Source of the DNA: Arthrobacter mangrovi
GTDB taxonomy: Bacteria; Actinomycetota; Actinomycetes; Actinomycetales; Micrococcaceae
NCBI RefSeq assembly: GCF_026011795.1
Contig: NZ_BRVS01000004.1
Location: forward strand, 62,001-126,000
DNA length: 64,000 nt
Reading direction: 5' to 3'
Of this stretch, positions 56,648 through 64,000 are shown piece by piece. How positions within the stretch are numbered: position 1 is the first letter of the stretch; every line of letters starts with the position of its first letter. Position numbers and translations under genes: made by a program. The notes beneath the pieces were generated by a model. It did not search any database and was not told the origin of the DNA. It was given only the letters and a program-made list of their open reading frames with translations.

Positions 56648-56666
56648 CCCGGGCTCCCGGCCCGGG
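56648..56666. terminator. Short GC hairpin between convergent genes
   Basis: CCCGGG-CTCCCGG-CCCGGG, 22 bases after the partner gene stop and 15 before the 8-oxoguanine deaminase stop. Short stem. Confidence 0.45.
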
Positions 56667-56681
56667 AGCTATACGGGCGGG

Positions 56682-58037
56682 TTACCCTTCCGCTAGAAGC
56701 TGGCGGGCCGCTGCCGAGTGGCCGGCGATGAGGCCGTCAAGGTCCAGCCCTTCGATCTGCCCGTCAATGACGCGCCAGCGGCCTCCGACCATGACGCGGT
56801 CGGCCCGGTCGGCTCCGCAGAGCAGCAAGGCCGAGAGGGGGTCGTGGCTGCCGGAGAACCGCAGTCCATCCAGCTTGAAGAACGCAAGGTCGGCCTGCTT
56901 CCCCACTGCGATCTCGCCGATGTCGGTGCGGCCCAGGGCCAATGCCGAGCCCTTGGTGGCCCAGCCGAGAGCCCGCTCCGGCGTCGCCGGCTCCGCCCCG
57001 TAGCGCAGCCGCTGCAGGTACAGGGCCTGCTTGGCCTCGAGGACCATGTTCGACCCGTCGTTGGAGGCGGAACCGTCCACGCCGATCCCGATGTGCACGC
57101 CGGCGTCCTCCAGCTCCACCGCCCGGCAGATCCCGGACGCCAAACGCATGTTGGAGCTGGGGCAGTGCGCCACGCCGACGCCGGCGGCACCAAGCCTCGC
57201 CACTTCGTCGTCGTTGAAATGGATGCCGTGCCCCAGCCAGGTGCGCGGCCCCAGCCACCCGACGCCCTCAAGGTAGTCGACCGTCCGCAGGCCGAACCGT
57301 TCCAGGCAGAACTGCTCCTCGTCGATGGTCTCCGCCAAGTGCGTATGCAACCGGACGTCGTGCAGGTCGGCCAAGGCGGCGCTGTCCTTCATGATCTCCG
57401 GGGTCACCGAGAACGGCGAGCAGGGCGCGAGCGCGATCTGGATCTGCGCGCCCGGGCCGCGCTCGTGGTAGCGGCCGATCAGCCGTTCGCTGTCCTCGAG
57501 GATCACCTCCGGCGACTGGACCACGCGCTGCGGCGGAAGACCGCCGTCGTCCTCCCCCAGCGTCATGGAACCGCGGGTGAGCATGGCCCGCATCCCCAGC
57601 TCCCGGACCACCTCCACCTGCACGTCCACCGAATCCTCCATCCCCGCGGGGAACAGGTAGTGGTGGTCGGCGGCCGTGGTGCAGCCGGAGAGCAGCAACT
57701 CGGCCAGCGCGGCCTTGGTGGCGAGCCGGAGCGCCTGGGGGGTCAGCCGGGCCCAGACCGGATAGAGGTTGACCAGCCACGGGAACAGCGGCACGTTGAC
57801 CACCGGGGCCCAGGCGCGGGTGAGGGTCTGGTAGAAGTGGTGGTGCGTGTTGACCAGGCCCGGCAGCACCACGTGGGCGCCGGCGTCGAACACCGAGCCG
57901 CAGCCCGCCAGGGGCTCCCGTCCTGCGGGCACCAGTTCCGCAATGGTGCCGTCTTCCACGACGAAACCGCCGGCAGCGTCCTCCGTGTTTGCGGTGAAGA
58001 CGGCCAGCGGGTTGCGGATCCAGGTTCGTTCGGCCAT
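56682..58037 (-). CDS. 8-Oxoguanine deaminase
   Basis: 451 residues from ATG 58037 (AAGGAGAAACCC before it); an upstream in-frame start lies in the leader. Amidohydrolase-fold metal enzyme converting 8-oxoguanine to uric acid and ammonia. Metal and catalytic motifs: LVNTHHHFYQTLTRAW, LHTHLAETIDEEQF, WLGHGIHF and VDGSASNDGSN. The TLTRAW and SPFSVTP segments distinguish it from atrazine hydrolases. Last gene of the uraD operon; its product is the substrate of the uricase two genes upstream, so oxidised purine is fed straight into the pathway. Confidence 0.9.
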   Translation of the reverse strand: MAERTWIRNPLAVFTANTEDAAGGFVVEDGTIAELVPAGREPLAGCGSVFDAGAHVVLPGLVNTHHHFYQTLTRAWAPVVNVPLFPWLVNLYPVWARLTPQALRLATKAALAELLLSGCTTAADHHYLFPAGMEDSVDVQVEVVRELGMRAMLTRGSMTLGEDDGGLPPQRVVQSPEVILEDSERLIGRYHERGPGAQIQIALAPCSPFSVTPEIMKDSAALADLHDVRLHTHLAETIDEEQFCLERFGLRTVDYLEGVGWLGPRTWLGHGIHFNDDEVARLGAAGVGVAHCPSSNMRLASGICRAVELEDAGVHIGIGVDGSASNDGSNMVLEAKQALYLQRLRYGAEPATPERALGWATKGSALALGRTDIGEIAVGKQADLAFFKLDGLRFSGSHDPLSALLLCGADRADRVMVGGRWRVIDGQIEGLDLDGLIAGHSAAARQLLAEG

Positions 58038-58173
58038 GGGTTTCTCCTTGCCAGTTGCAGTGTCGAAGCCGAGCATCCAAGGGACGACGGCGGTGCCGCC
58101 AGCTCAGTTACGTCCTGTCTGCTGATCCAGGAGACCATCACGGATGGCCGGCCCGGGCGGTGGGAGCCCGGGG

Positions 58174-58206
58174 GCCGGGCCGGCTCCGCGCTGGAGCCGG
58201 CCCGGC
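58174..58206 (-). terminator. Hairpin after the urate permease gene
   Basis: GCCGGGCCGGCTCC and its exact complement (14 pairs, loop GCGCT) lie 13 bases after the permease stop and before the deaminase start, so the deaminase may be transcribed at a lower level. Confidence 0.7.
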
Positions 58207-58219
58207 CTTGGGTGCGTTG

Positions 58220-59824
58220 TCAGGTGTCCTGTCCGGCCGGACGGACACCGGAGCCGGGTTCGTCCGAGACTTCTTCCTCGCAGATCCGGCGGATGTCCTC
58301 GTGGCAGGTCACCTCGCCCCGATCCAGCTTCTCCTTGACCACCTGGTACTGCTGGGCGGTCACCACCGGGATCTCGGTTCCGTCCGCGGCGATCAGCTTG
58401 CCGCCCTCGTAGTAGTCGCCTTCCTCGAGCGCGTGCAGCTCCTCGACGCGGACCATGCGCGGCGGGCTGGCCACCAGCGAGGACTGCTTCTCCGAGTTGC
58501 CGGCCTTCAGCTGGTTGAAGAGCAGGTTCAGCAGCACGGCCATGATCGCTGCGGAGCTGATGCCGGAGTGGAAGATGATGCCGAACCAGGTGGGGAACTG
58601 GTCGTAGAACTCGGGCTTGACCACGGGGATCATGCCGAAGGCCAGCGACACGGCCACGATGACCATGTTCATGTTGTCCTTGTAGTCCACCTTGGACAGC
58701 GTGCGGATGCCGCTTGCGGCCACGGTGCCGAAGAGCACGATTCCGGCGCCGCCCAAGACAGGCGTCGGCACAGCGGCGACGACGCGGCCCAGGATCGGCA
58801 GCAGCCCGAGCACCAGCATGATGGCGCCGCCGGCGGTGACGACGAAACGGCTCTTCACGCCCGTGATCGCCACCAGGCCCACGTTCTGCGCGAAGGCGGT
58901 CTGGGTGAAGGAGTTGAACACCGGCGCGAGGGCGCTGGAGAGCATGTCGGCGCGGAGCCCGTCGGCGATGCGTCGGGAGTCCACCTTGGTCCTGGCGATC
59001 TCGCCCACGGCCAGGATGTCCGCCGTCGTCTCCGTCATGGTCACGAGGACGACGATGGTCATCGAGATGATGGCGGCCACGTCGAAGACCGGCCAGCCGA
59101 AGGCGAACGGCTGCGGGACGGCGAAGATGGCGCCGTTGCCCACATTGGAGAAGTCGGCCATTCCCAGCAGCGCCGCGATGACGGTGCCCGCGACGATGGC
59201 CAGCAGGATGGACAGCCGGGAGATGGCCGCGTTGCCGAGTTTGCTCAGCAGCAGGACCAGGGCCAGCGTCAGGGCTGCCAGCCCGATGTTGGGCAGGCTG
59301 CCGTAGTTCTCCGCCTGGGCGTTGCCGCCCATGGCCCAGTTGGCCGCGACCGGCATCAGGGTCAGGCCGATCGTGGTGATGATGACGCCCGTGACCACCG
59401 GCGGGAAGAACCGGATGACCTTGGCGAAGAACGGGGCGATCACCAGGCCGATCACGGAGGCCACGAGGACGGACCCGAAGACCGTCTGGATCCCGCCGCC
59501 GCCGCTGAGGATCGCGGTCATCGTGGCGACGCCGGCGAAGGAGACCCCCTGGACCAGCGGCAGCTGCGAGCCGAAGAACTTCACGCCATAGCTCTGCAGG
59601 ATGGTGGCCGCGCCGCCCACGAAGAGGCAGCTGGCGATCAGAAGTGCGATTTCGTCCTGGGACACGCCGGCTGCGTTCCCCACGATCAGCGGGACCGCGA
59701 TGATGCCGCCGTACATGGTGAGGACGTGCTGGAGACCGTATGTGAAGGACCGGCCCACCGGCAGGCGTTCGTCCTCAGGTCTTTGTGCGGTTAAAGTCTT
59801 GGTTGTGGCTTTTGCTGCATTCAC
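58220..59824 (-). CDS. NCS2 urate/xanthine permease
   Basis: 534 residues from GTG 59824, chosen for AAGGAGG six bases before it; an ATG four bases later is out of frame. About 12-14 membrane helices. The nucleobase-ascorbate transporter signature is FTQTAFAQNVGLVAITGVKSR, and GGLLVG-like helices precede it. The AQNVG form with Gly-Leu is typical of urate/xanthine symporters. A long hydrophilic C-terminal tail (about 450-534) is Glu-rich. Between uricase and 8-oxoguanine deaminase, so urate or xanthine uptake is the likely role. Confidence 0.93.
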   Translation of the reverse strand: MNAAKATTKTLTAQRPEDERLPVGRSFTYGLQHVLTMYGGIIAVPLIVGNAAGVSQDEIALLIASCLFVGGAATILQSYGVKFFGSQLPLVQGVSFAGVATMTAILSGGGGIQTVFGSVLVASVIGLVIAPFFAKVIRFFPPVVTGVIITTIGLTLMPVAANWAMGGNAQAENYGSLPNIGLAALTLALVLLLSKLGNAAISRLSILLAIVAGTVIAALLGMADFSNVGNGAIFAVPQPFAFGWPVFDVAAIISMTIVVLVTMTETTADILAVGEIARTKVDSRRIADGLRADMLSSALAPVFNSFTQTAFAQNVGLVAITGVKSRFVVTAGGAIMLVLGLLPILGRVVAAVPTPVLGGAGIVLFGTVAASGIRTLSKVDYKDNMNMVIVAVSLAFGMIPVVKPEFYDQFPTWFGIIFHSGISSAAIMAVLLNLLFNQLKAGNSEKQSSLVASPPRMVRVEELHALEEGDYYEGGKLIAADGTEIPVVTAQQYQVVKEKLDRGEVTCHEDIRRICEEEVSDEPGSGVRPAGQDT

Positions 59825-59890
59825 AGCTGACCTCCTTGTCGGCTGGGGAGGCCGGGACGCGCCCACCGCGTCCCGGCCTCCGGCATGTGG

Positions 59891-60799
59891 CTAGCAGAAT
59901 CCGGCGATGTTCGACCAGATCGGGTGGTCCGCGCGCGAGCCCTCGCGCTGGATGGTGGCTTCGATCAGGCCGTAGGGGCGATCGGCGGCGTAGAACACCT
60001 CGTTCGGGTTGTCCTGTCCGAAGGGCTGCAGGTCCACCAGGAAGTGGTGCTTGTTCGGCAGGGACATCTTGATTTCGTCGATTTCCGGGTGCGTCTCGAT
60101 GACCGCCCGGCCCATTTCGTACATGGTCTGCTGCAGGGCCAGCGAGTGGGTGTCGGCGAAGGCCTTCAGCAGCAGCCCGCGGACGCTCGCATAGACGGCA
60201 TCGAAATCGACATCGACGGTGTTGTAGCGCCAGCGGGCGCTGACGTCCGTGGCGAGGATACGGTCGGTGGTTTCCTGCAGGGTGGTGTACTTGTCCCGCG
60301 GGAAGCCGTGGAATTCCGAGCCGGTGGACTTCAGGACCGTCAGGTCCTCGATCCCGGCCACGATGGACTCCTCGCCGCCCGAGATTTCGAGTACGGCGGT
60401 GCGCACCTCGCTCTTGTTCCGGGAGAAAGCGTGGTCGTGGTCGTTGATGCGGTCCCAGAAGAACTGCTGCGCCGCCCAGCGCCCGCCGGTGACCCAGTCG
60501 AAGCCTTCGGTGAAGTGCCTCCCCAGCCTGAGCAGGAACTCCTCGGTAGTGGCGAACCCGTCGCGGGCGAAGGCATAGACGGTGTTCTTCTGCGTGTCGG
60601 TGGCGACCACGTGTGCGTTGTCCCCGGCAGTGTGCGCGGCCTCGAAGTCGCCGCGCAGCTGCGAGGTGACGTTCAGGTCCTGGATCTCGTGCCGGGCGGT
60701 GTCGCGCGTGACCTTGACGAGGCGGACTTCGGCCTTGCCGTACTGGTTCTGTCCAAGGACGACCTTGGTGCCGGTTGAGGTTTCTGCGGTGGCAGTCAT
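59891..60799 (-). CDS. pucL: Urate oxidase (uricase)
   Basis: 302 residues. Cofactor-free enzyme oxidising urate to 5-hydroxyisourate. The catalytic Lys is Lys22 (QYGKAEVR), Thr67 is in VVATDTQKN, and His in SLPNKHHFLVDL completes the triad; the C-terminus SNIAGFC matches the Arthrobacter globiformis enzyme. From memory nearly all residues agree with that protein, the best clue to the host genus. Two bases after the uraH stop in the uraD-uraH-uricase operon. Confidence 0.97.
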   Translation of the reverse strand: MTATAETSTGTKVVLGQNQYGKAEVRLVKVTRDTARHEIQDLNVTSQLRGDFEAAHTAGDNAHVVATDTQKNTVYAFARDGFATTEEFLLRLGRHFTEGFDWVTGGRWAAQQFFWDRINDHDHAFSRNKSEVRTAVLEISGGEESIVAGIEDLTVLKSTGSEFHGFPRDKYTTLQETTDRILATDVSARWRYNTVDVDFDAVYASVRGLLLKAFADTHSLALQQTMYEMGRAVIETHPEIDEIKMSLPNKHHFLVDLQPFGQDNPNEVFYAADRPYGLIEATIQREGSRADHPIWSNIAGFC

Positions 60800-60801
60800 G
60801 G

Positions 60802-61143
60802 CTAACTCCCTCGGTAGGTTGAAAATGCAAACGGGCTGATGAGAAGTGGTACGTGGTAGTGCTCTGCCGGCTCCTTCACTTCGAAGGCCAGCTCCACGAA
60901 CGGGAAGAAGGTTTCCGTTCCCTTCTGCCCGAAGTAGGGCCCGGTTTCGAAGACGATCCGGTAGATCCCCGCTTCGACCGCCTCGGGTCCCAGGTTCTTG
61001 ATACGGCCGTCATTGTCCGTGCGGGCCGAGGCGATTTCCTGCCAGCCGGTTGCCGATTTGGCTTCCAGAGTGGCCTTGACACCGGAGGCAGGCCTCCCGG
61101 TCCCGGTGTCGAGAATGTGGGTGGTGACATGGCTGACGCTCAT
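60802..61143 (-). CDS. uraH: 5-Hydroxyisourate hydrolase
   Basis: 113 residues, transthyretin-like fold. Hydrolyses 5-hydroxyisourate to OHCU, the second step after uricase. Conserved motifs: N-terminal THILDTGTGRPA (catalytic His), the Arg at TDNDGRI, HYHVPLLISPF and the diagnostic C-terminal YRGS tetrapeptide. It overlaps uraD by four bases (ATGA) and precedes uricase by two, so all three steps are translationally linked. Confidence 0.97.
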   Translation of the reverse strand: MSVSHVTTHILDTGTGRPASGVKATLEAKSATGWQEIASARTDNDGRIKNLGPEAVEAGIYRIVFETGPYFGQKGTETFFPFVELAFEVKEPAEHYHVPLLISPFAFSTYRGS

Positions 61144-61634
61144 GCTTCGATGGCTCCTTCGAGTCGGAGGATGGCAATTTCGCGGAGCTGTTGGGCCACG
61201 ACGGCGATTTCCTCGTCGGGCGAGTTGTGCAGGCGCTTCTGGAGTTGCTCGAGGATGTCTTCCGCGCTGCGGCCGGCCGCGCGAATCAGGAAGACGCGGT
61301 CGAATTTCGCCTCGTAGGCGCGGTTTCCCGCGTCCAGTGCGGCCTGGATCTCGGCGGAACGTACGACGCCGGACTGCTCCTTGCGCGACATTCCCGCCTC
61401 AGCGCTGTTTCCGGCGGCGCGCTCCCCGATCCGGGGATGGTGCGCCAGCGCGGCATCGATCTCCTCCGTGGTCCAAGGATCCGCCGCTCCGCGTGCGAAG
61501 CTGATCAACTCCGCGCGGTCCGCAAAGGGCCGCGCGGTAACGACTTCCTGCACCCAGCGGTCAATGTCCACGCAGGGGCGGAGGACGTCCGCCGCGTCGG
61601 CCGGAGAAAGATGGTTAAAGGAGGAAAAGTCCAT
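61140..61634 (-). CDS. uraD: OHCU decarboxylase
   Basis: 164 residues. Decarboxylates OHCU stereospecifically to (S)-allantoin, ending the urate branch. The family core LAHHPRIGERAAG with the catalytic His, the upstream WTTEEID and the downstream EQSGV and YEAKFDRVFLIRAAGR are all present. First gene of the uraD-uraH-uricase-permease-deaminase operon. The ATG has only a weak site; transcription starts from a promoter with an operator-like element near 61714. Confidence 0.95.
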   Translation of the reverse strand: MDFSSFNHLSPADAADVLRPCVDIDRWVQEVVTARPFADRAELISFARGAADPWTTEEIDAALAHHPRIGERAAGNSAEAGMSRKEQSGVVRSAEIQAALDAGNRAYEAKFDRVFLIRAAGRSAEDILEQLQKRLHNSPDEEIAVVAQQLREIAILRLEGAIEA

Positions 61635-61686
61635 GCGGGTGTCAGCTTTCGGTAGAGACCGCCCCAGCGCTGAACACCCTTGACCA

Positions 61687-61743
61687 TCGATTGGAATCGA
61701 CTTGATTCGATGTTTCTGTATGGCGGAATTTGTATTTCGAAAT
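61687..61743 (-). promoter_or_regulatory. uraD operon promoter region with IclR-type operator
   Basis: TTCTGTATGGCGGAA at 61714-61728 matches 12 of 15 positions of the pattern found before hyi (TTCCRCAWTGYGGAA) and overlaps a possible minus-strand -10 TACAGA. A 10-base palindrome ATTTCGAAAT (61734-61743) and TCGATT-GG-AATCGA (61687-61700) flank it. It is a candidate link between this operon and the IclR gene 30 kb away. Confidence 0.5.
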
Positions 61744-61903
61744 GAGTGTAACGGGTATCACAGGAGACCTGTCAAGGGTAGCGGGAAACTTCTTTCCTGA
61801 ACAGGTTCAGCCTCAGGGAACCCTTGACCGGAGAGTACGCGGGCCGTAACCTTTTTCACAATCCAATAAGCCGCTTCCACTGTACGGAATCGAGGAGCAC
61901 CCC

Positions 61904-62074
61904 ATGGAACAGGCCCCCACGCACGCACCCTCGCAGCACTCTCCGGTCTACGAGGCCGGAGGATCCGACCCGGATTTCTACCTGCCGTGCCCGAAGGACG
62001 GCGCAGCCAGCAGCATCACCAGGGTCCTGCGCAACCTCTCTTCCCTGCCGGCGCGGCTGCGCGGCTCCCGCTGA
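61904..62074 (+). CDS. Possible 56-residue small protein
   Basis: Frame from ATG 61904 with GAGGAGCACCCC upstream, ending at TGA 62072. Translation starts MEQAPTHAPSQHSPVYEAGG and ends in a basic segment LRNLSSLPARLRGSR. It is followed by a perfect terminator, as a real gene would be. No family is recognised. It diverges from the uraD operon and shares its control region. Confidence 0.5.
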   Translation: MEQAPTHAPSQHSPVYEAGGSDPDFYLPCPKDGAASSITRVLRNLSSLPARLRGSR

Positions 62075-62137
62075 CCCGCGGTCCCGCGCGTCCCACGGCC
62101 TGGAGCACTGCTGCCCGGGCCTCTGATCAAACCAAGT

Positions 62138-62166
62138 GTGTGGCCCTCCCGGCGGGAGGGCCACAC
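62138..62166. terminator. Bidirectional terminator before aceE
   Basis: GTGTGGCCCTCCC and its exact complement (13 pairs, three-base loop GGC) lie between the small frame at 61904 and the aceE stop. Confidence 0.85.
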
Positions 62167-62182
62167 GCATGTCCGGCTCCGG

Positions 62183-64000
62183 CTAAGCGTCGCCCCCGGC
62201 GTTCCCCGAAGCGCCGGCGTTCACATCGTCCAGGCGGTAGCGGCGAAAGGCTTCGGCGGCAGCGCCGGCGGGGACCTTGCCCTCTTCGGCCAGCAGCTGC
62301 AGTGCGCGCACCACGATCGAGTGGCTGTCGATCTTGAAGAACCGGCGCGCGGCTGCCCGGGTGTCCGAGAAGCCGAATCCGTCGGCGCCGAGTGTGGCGA
62401 ACCGGTTGGGCACGAACTGCCGGACCTGGTCCGGCACCTGGGCCATGTAGTCCGAAACCGCGATGACTGGACCCTCGGCGCCTGCCAACTGCTGCGCGAT
62501 GAAGGGCGTACGGGGCTGGGCGCCGGGGTCCAGGAAGGCGTCCCGTTCGGCGGCGAGGCCGTCCCGCCGCAGCTCGGTCCAGCTCGTCACCGACCAGACA
62601 TCGGCAGAGACCTTCCAGTCCTCGGCGAGGATCTGCTGGGCCTCCAGCGCCCAGGGAACGGCGACACCGGAAGCCAGGAGCTGCGTTTTGGCACCGCCTC
62701 CCGCCCCTGACTTGAGCTTGTAGATGCCGCGCAGGACGCCGTCGACATCGAGCCCGCCAGGCTCGGCGGGCTGCACGATCGGCTCGTTGTAGACGGTCAG
62801 GTAGTACATCACATTGGGATCCGGATGGCTCCCGCCGTACATCCGCTCCAGGCCGGCACGGAGAATGTGCGCGATTTCGTAACCATAGGCGGGGTCGTAA
62901 ATAACGACGGCGGGATTGGTCGCCGCGAGGAGCGGCGAGTGGCCGTCCGCGTGCTGCAGGCCCTCGCCTGTCAGCGTGGTCCGGCCGGCGGTGGCACCGA
63001 TGACGAAGCCGCGGGTCATCTGGTCCGCCGCCGCCCAGAAGGAGTCGCCGGTCCGCTGGAATCCGAACATGGAGTAGAAGACGTAGACCGGCACCAGCGG
63101 TTCGCCGTGGGTGGCGTAGGCGGTCCCGGCGGCGGTGAAGGCCGCCACGGCGCCGGCCTCGTTGATGCCCGGATGGATCAGCTGTCCAACCGGCGACTCC
63201 TTGTAGGCGAGCACCAGGTCCCGGTCCACGGACAGGTAGTTCTGGCCGCCGGGGTTGTAGATCTTCGCCGTCGGGAAAAACGCATCCATGCCGAACGTGC
63301 GCGACTCGTCCGGGACGATGGGAACGACGCGCCGTCCGAACTCCTTGTCCCGCATCAGGTCCTTCAGTAGCCGGACGAAGGCCATGGTGGTGGCGGCTTG
63401 CTGCTTGCCCGAGCCGCGCAGTGCCACGTCGTAGGCCTTTGGGTCTGGAAGCTTGATCTCGCCATGTCCGCCGCGCCTGGCCGGGACGGAACCGCCGAGT
63501 TCACGCCGCCGTTTTGTCAGGTACTTGATTTCCGGCGCGTCCATTCCCGGGTGGTAGTAGGGCGGACGGTAGGGGTCTGCCTCCAGCTGCCCGTCGGTGA
63601 CCGGAATGCGCAGGTGGTCGCGGAACGCCTTGAGGTCCTCGAGGGTCAGCTTCTTCATCTGGTGGGTCGCGTTCCGGCCCTCGAACCGGGCGCCGAGGCC
63701 GTAGCCCTTCACGGTCTTCACCAGGATGACGGTGGGCTTGCCCTTGGATTCTGTTGCCGCCTTGTACGCAGCGTAGACCTTGCGGTAGTCATGTCCGCCT
63801 CGTTTGAGGTTCCAGATGTCATCGTCGGAAAGGTCCGCGGCCAGGTCCTTGGTCTGCGGGGTCTTGCCGAAGAAATGCTCGCGGACGAACCCGCCGGACT
63901 CGGCCTTGAAGGTTTGGTAGTCCCCGTCCGGCGTCGCGTTCATGAGCTCGACGAGGTGGCCGTCCTGGTCCTGCGCGAGGAGGGCGTCCCACTCGCGGCC
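62183..64000 (-). CDS. aceE: Pyruvate dehydrogenase E1 component, N-terminus beyond window
   Basis: About 605 residues of the C-terminal two thirds are visible; the frame continues past 64000 ([20 protein letters not shown]). Homodimeric-type E1 uses thiamine diphosphate to decarboxylate pyruvate and acetylate lipoyl groups of E2. Recognised segments: [78 protein letters not shown] and [19 protein letters not shown]. These are specific to AceE rather than E1-alpha/beta. The actinobacterial E1 also works with a shared E2 of the oxoglutarate complex. Confidence 0.96.
   Translation of the reverse strand, partial: GREWDALLAQDQDGHLVELMNATPDGDYQTFKAESGGFVREHFFGKTPQTKDLAADLSDDDIWNLKRGGHDYRKVYAAYKAATESKGKPTVILVKTVKGYGLGARFEGRNATHQMKKLTLEDLKAFRDHLRIPVTDGQLEADPYRPPYYHPGMDAPEIKYLTKRRRELGGSVPARRGGHGEIKLPDPKAYDVALRGSGKQQAATTMAFVRLLKDLMRDKEFGRRVVPIVPDESRTFGMDAFFPTAKIYNPGGQNYLSVDRDLVLAYKESPVGQLIHPGINEAGAVAAFTAAGTAYATHGEPLVPVYVFYSMFGFQRTGDSFWAAADQMTRGFVIGATAGRTTLTGEGLQHADGHSPLLAATNPAVVIYDPAYGYEIAHILRAGLERMYGGSHPDPNVMYYLTVYNEPIVQPAEPGGLDVDGVLRGIYKLKSGAGGGAKTQLLASGVAVPWALEAQQILAEDWKVSADVWSVTSWTELRRDGLAAERDAFLDPGAQPRTPFIAQQLAGAEGPVIAVSDYMAQVPDQVRQFVPNRFATLGADGFGFSDTRAAARRFFKIDSHSIVVRALQLLAEEGKVPAGAAAEAFRRYRLDDVNAGASGNAGGDA

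Overview
The window is high-GC DNA from an actinobacterium, most likely Arthrobacter or a close Micrococcaceae relative. The urate oxidase at 59891-60799 looks, from memory, almost identical to the 302-residue Arthrobacter globiformis uricase. The 830-residue dimethylglycine oxidase at 47519-50011 has the length and architecture of the A. globiformis enzyme. GTG starts, class-E-type sorting signals (LAxTG), an IdeR-like box and GAF-ANTAR regulators fit the same group. No alignment or database search was run; family names come from motifs read in the translations.

Layout. 1-17 kb is mixed housekeeping and stress genes: a truncated secreted protein, a heterodimeric ABC exporter, a LysR regulator facing a small membrane protein, a rifampicin-phosphotransferase-like PEP enzyme, an LAxTG surface protein, katG, a MerR/zinc-alcohol-dehydrogenase pair, an MFS exporter with a MarR regulator, and bcp peroxiredoxin. 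A class A penicillin-binding protein follows (17.4-19.5 kb).

19.5-39.4 kb is a purine and ureide catabolism island around an IclR regulator (31361-32122). Leftward lie two operons: hyi-garR-gcl-glxK-allB (allantoin hydrolysis plus the glyoxylate carboligase/glycerate route) and malic enzyme-aceB-DUF6986-allE. They are separated by a strong hairpin. Rightward is guanine deaminase, an NCS2 purine permease, XdhC and a two-gene xanthine dehydrogenase whose FeS and molybdenum parts are fused. A second purine operon at 56.7-61.6 kb holds uraD, uraH, uricase, a urate/xanthine-type permease and 8-oxoguanine deaminase. Together they can run guanine or xanthine to urate, allantoin and glyoxylate. Allantoate amidohydrolase and ureidoglycolate lyase are not in the window. 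Similar 15-bp TTCC-N7-GGAA-type operators lie before hyi, between the malic enzyme and IclR genes, and (weaker) before uraD, suggesting one regulon.

39.5-46.5 kb is an accessory stretch: a Tat-exported metallo-beta-lactamase-fold protein, an unknown protein, two alpha/beta hydrolases, a WYL regulator, a CPBP protease and about 0.9 kb of apparently gene-free DNA. 46.5-53.9 kb is a glycine betaine catabolic cluster: purU, dimethylglycine oxidase, a GntR regulator, and the two-component glycine betaine monooxygenase gbcA-gbcB. 54-56.6 kb carries a possibly iron-regulated protein, a tandem DUF1540 protein and a GAF-ANTAR regulator with a small partner. The right edge is the 3' part of aceE. No CRISPR array, rRNA, tRNA, insertion sequence or prophage was recognised.
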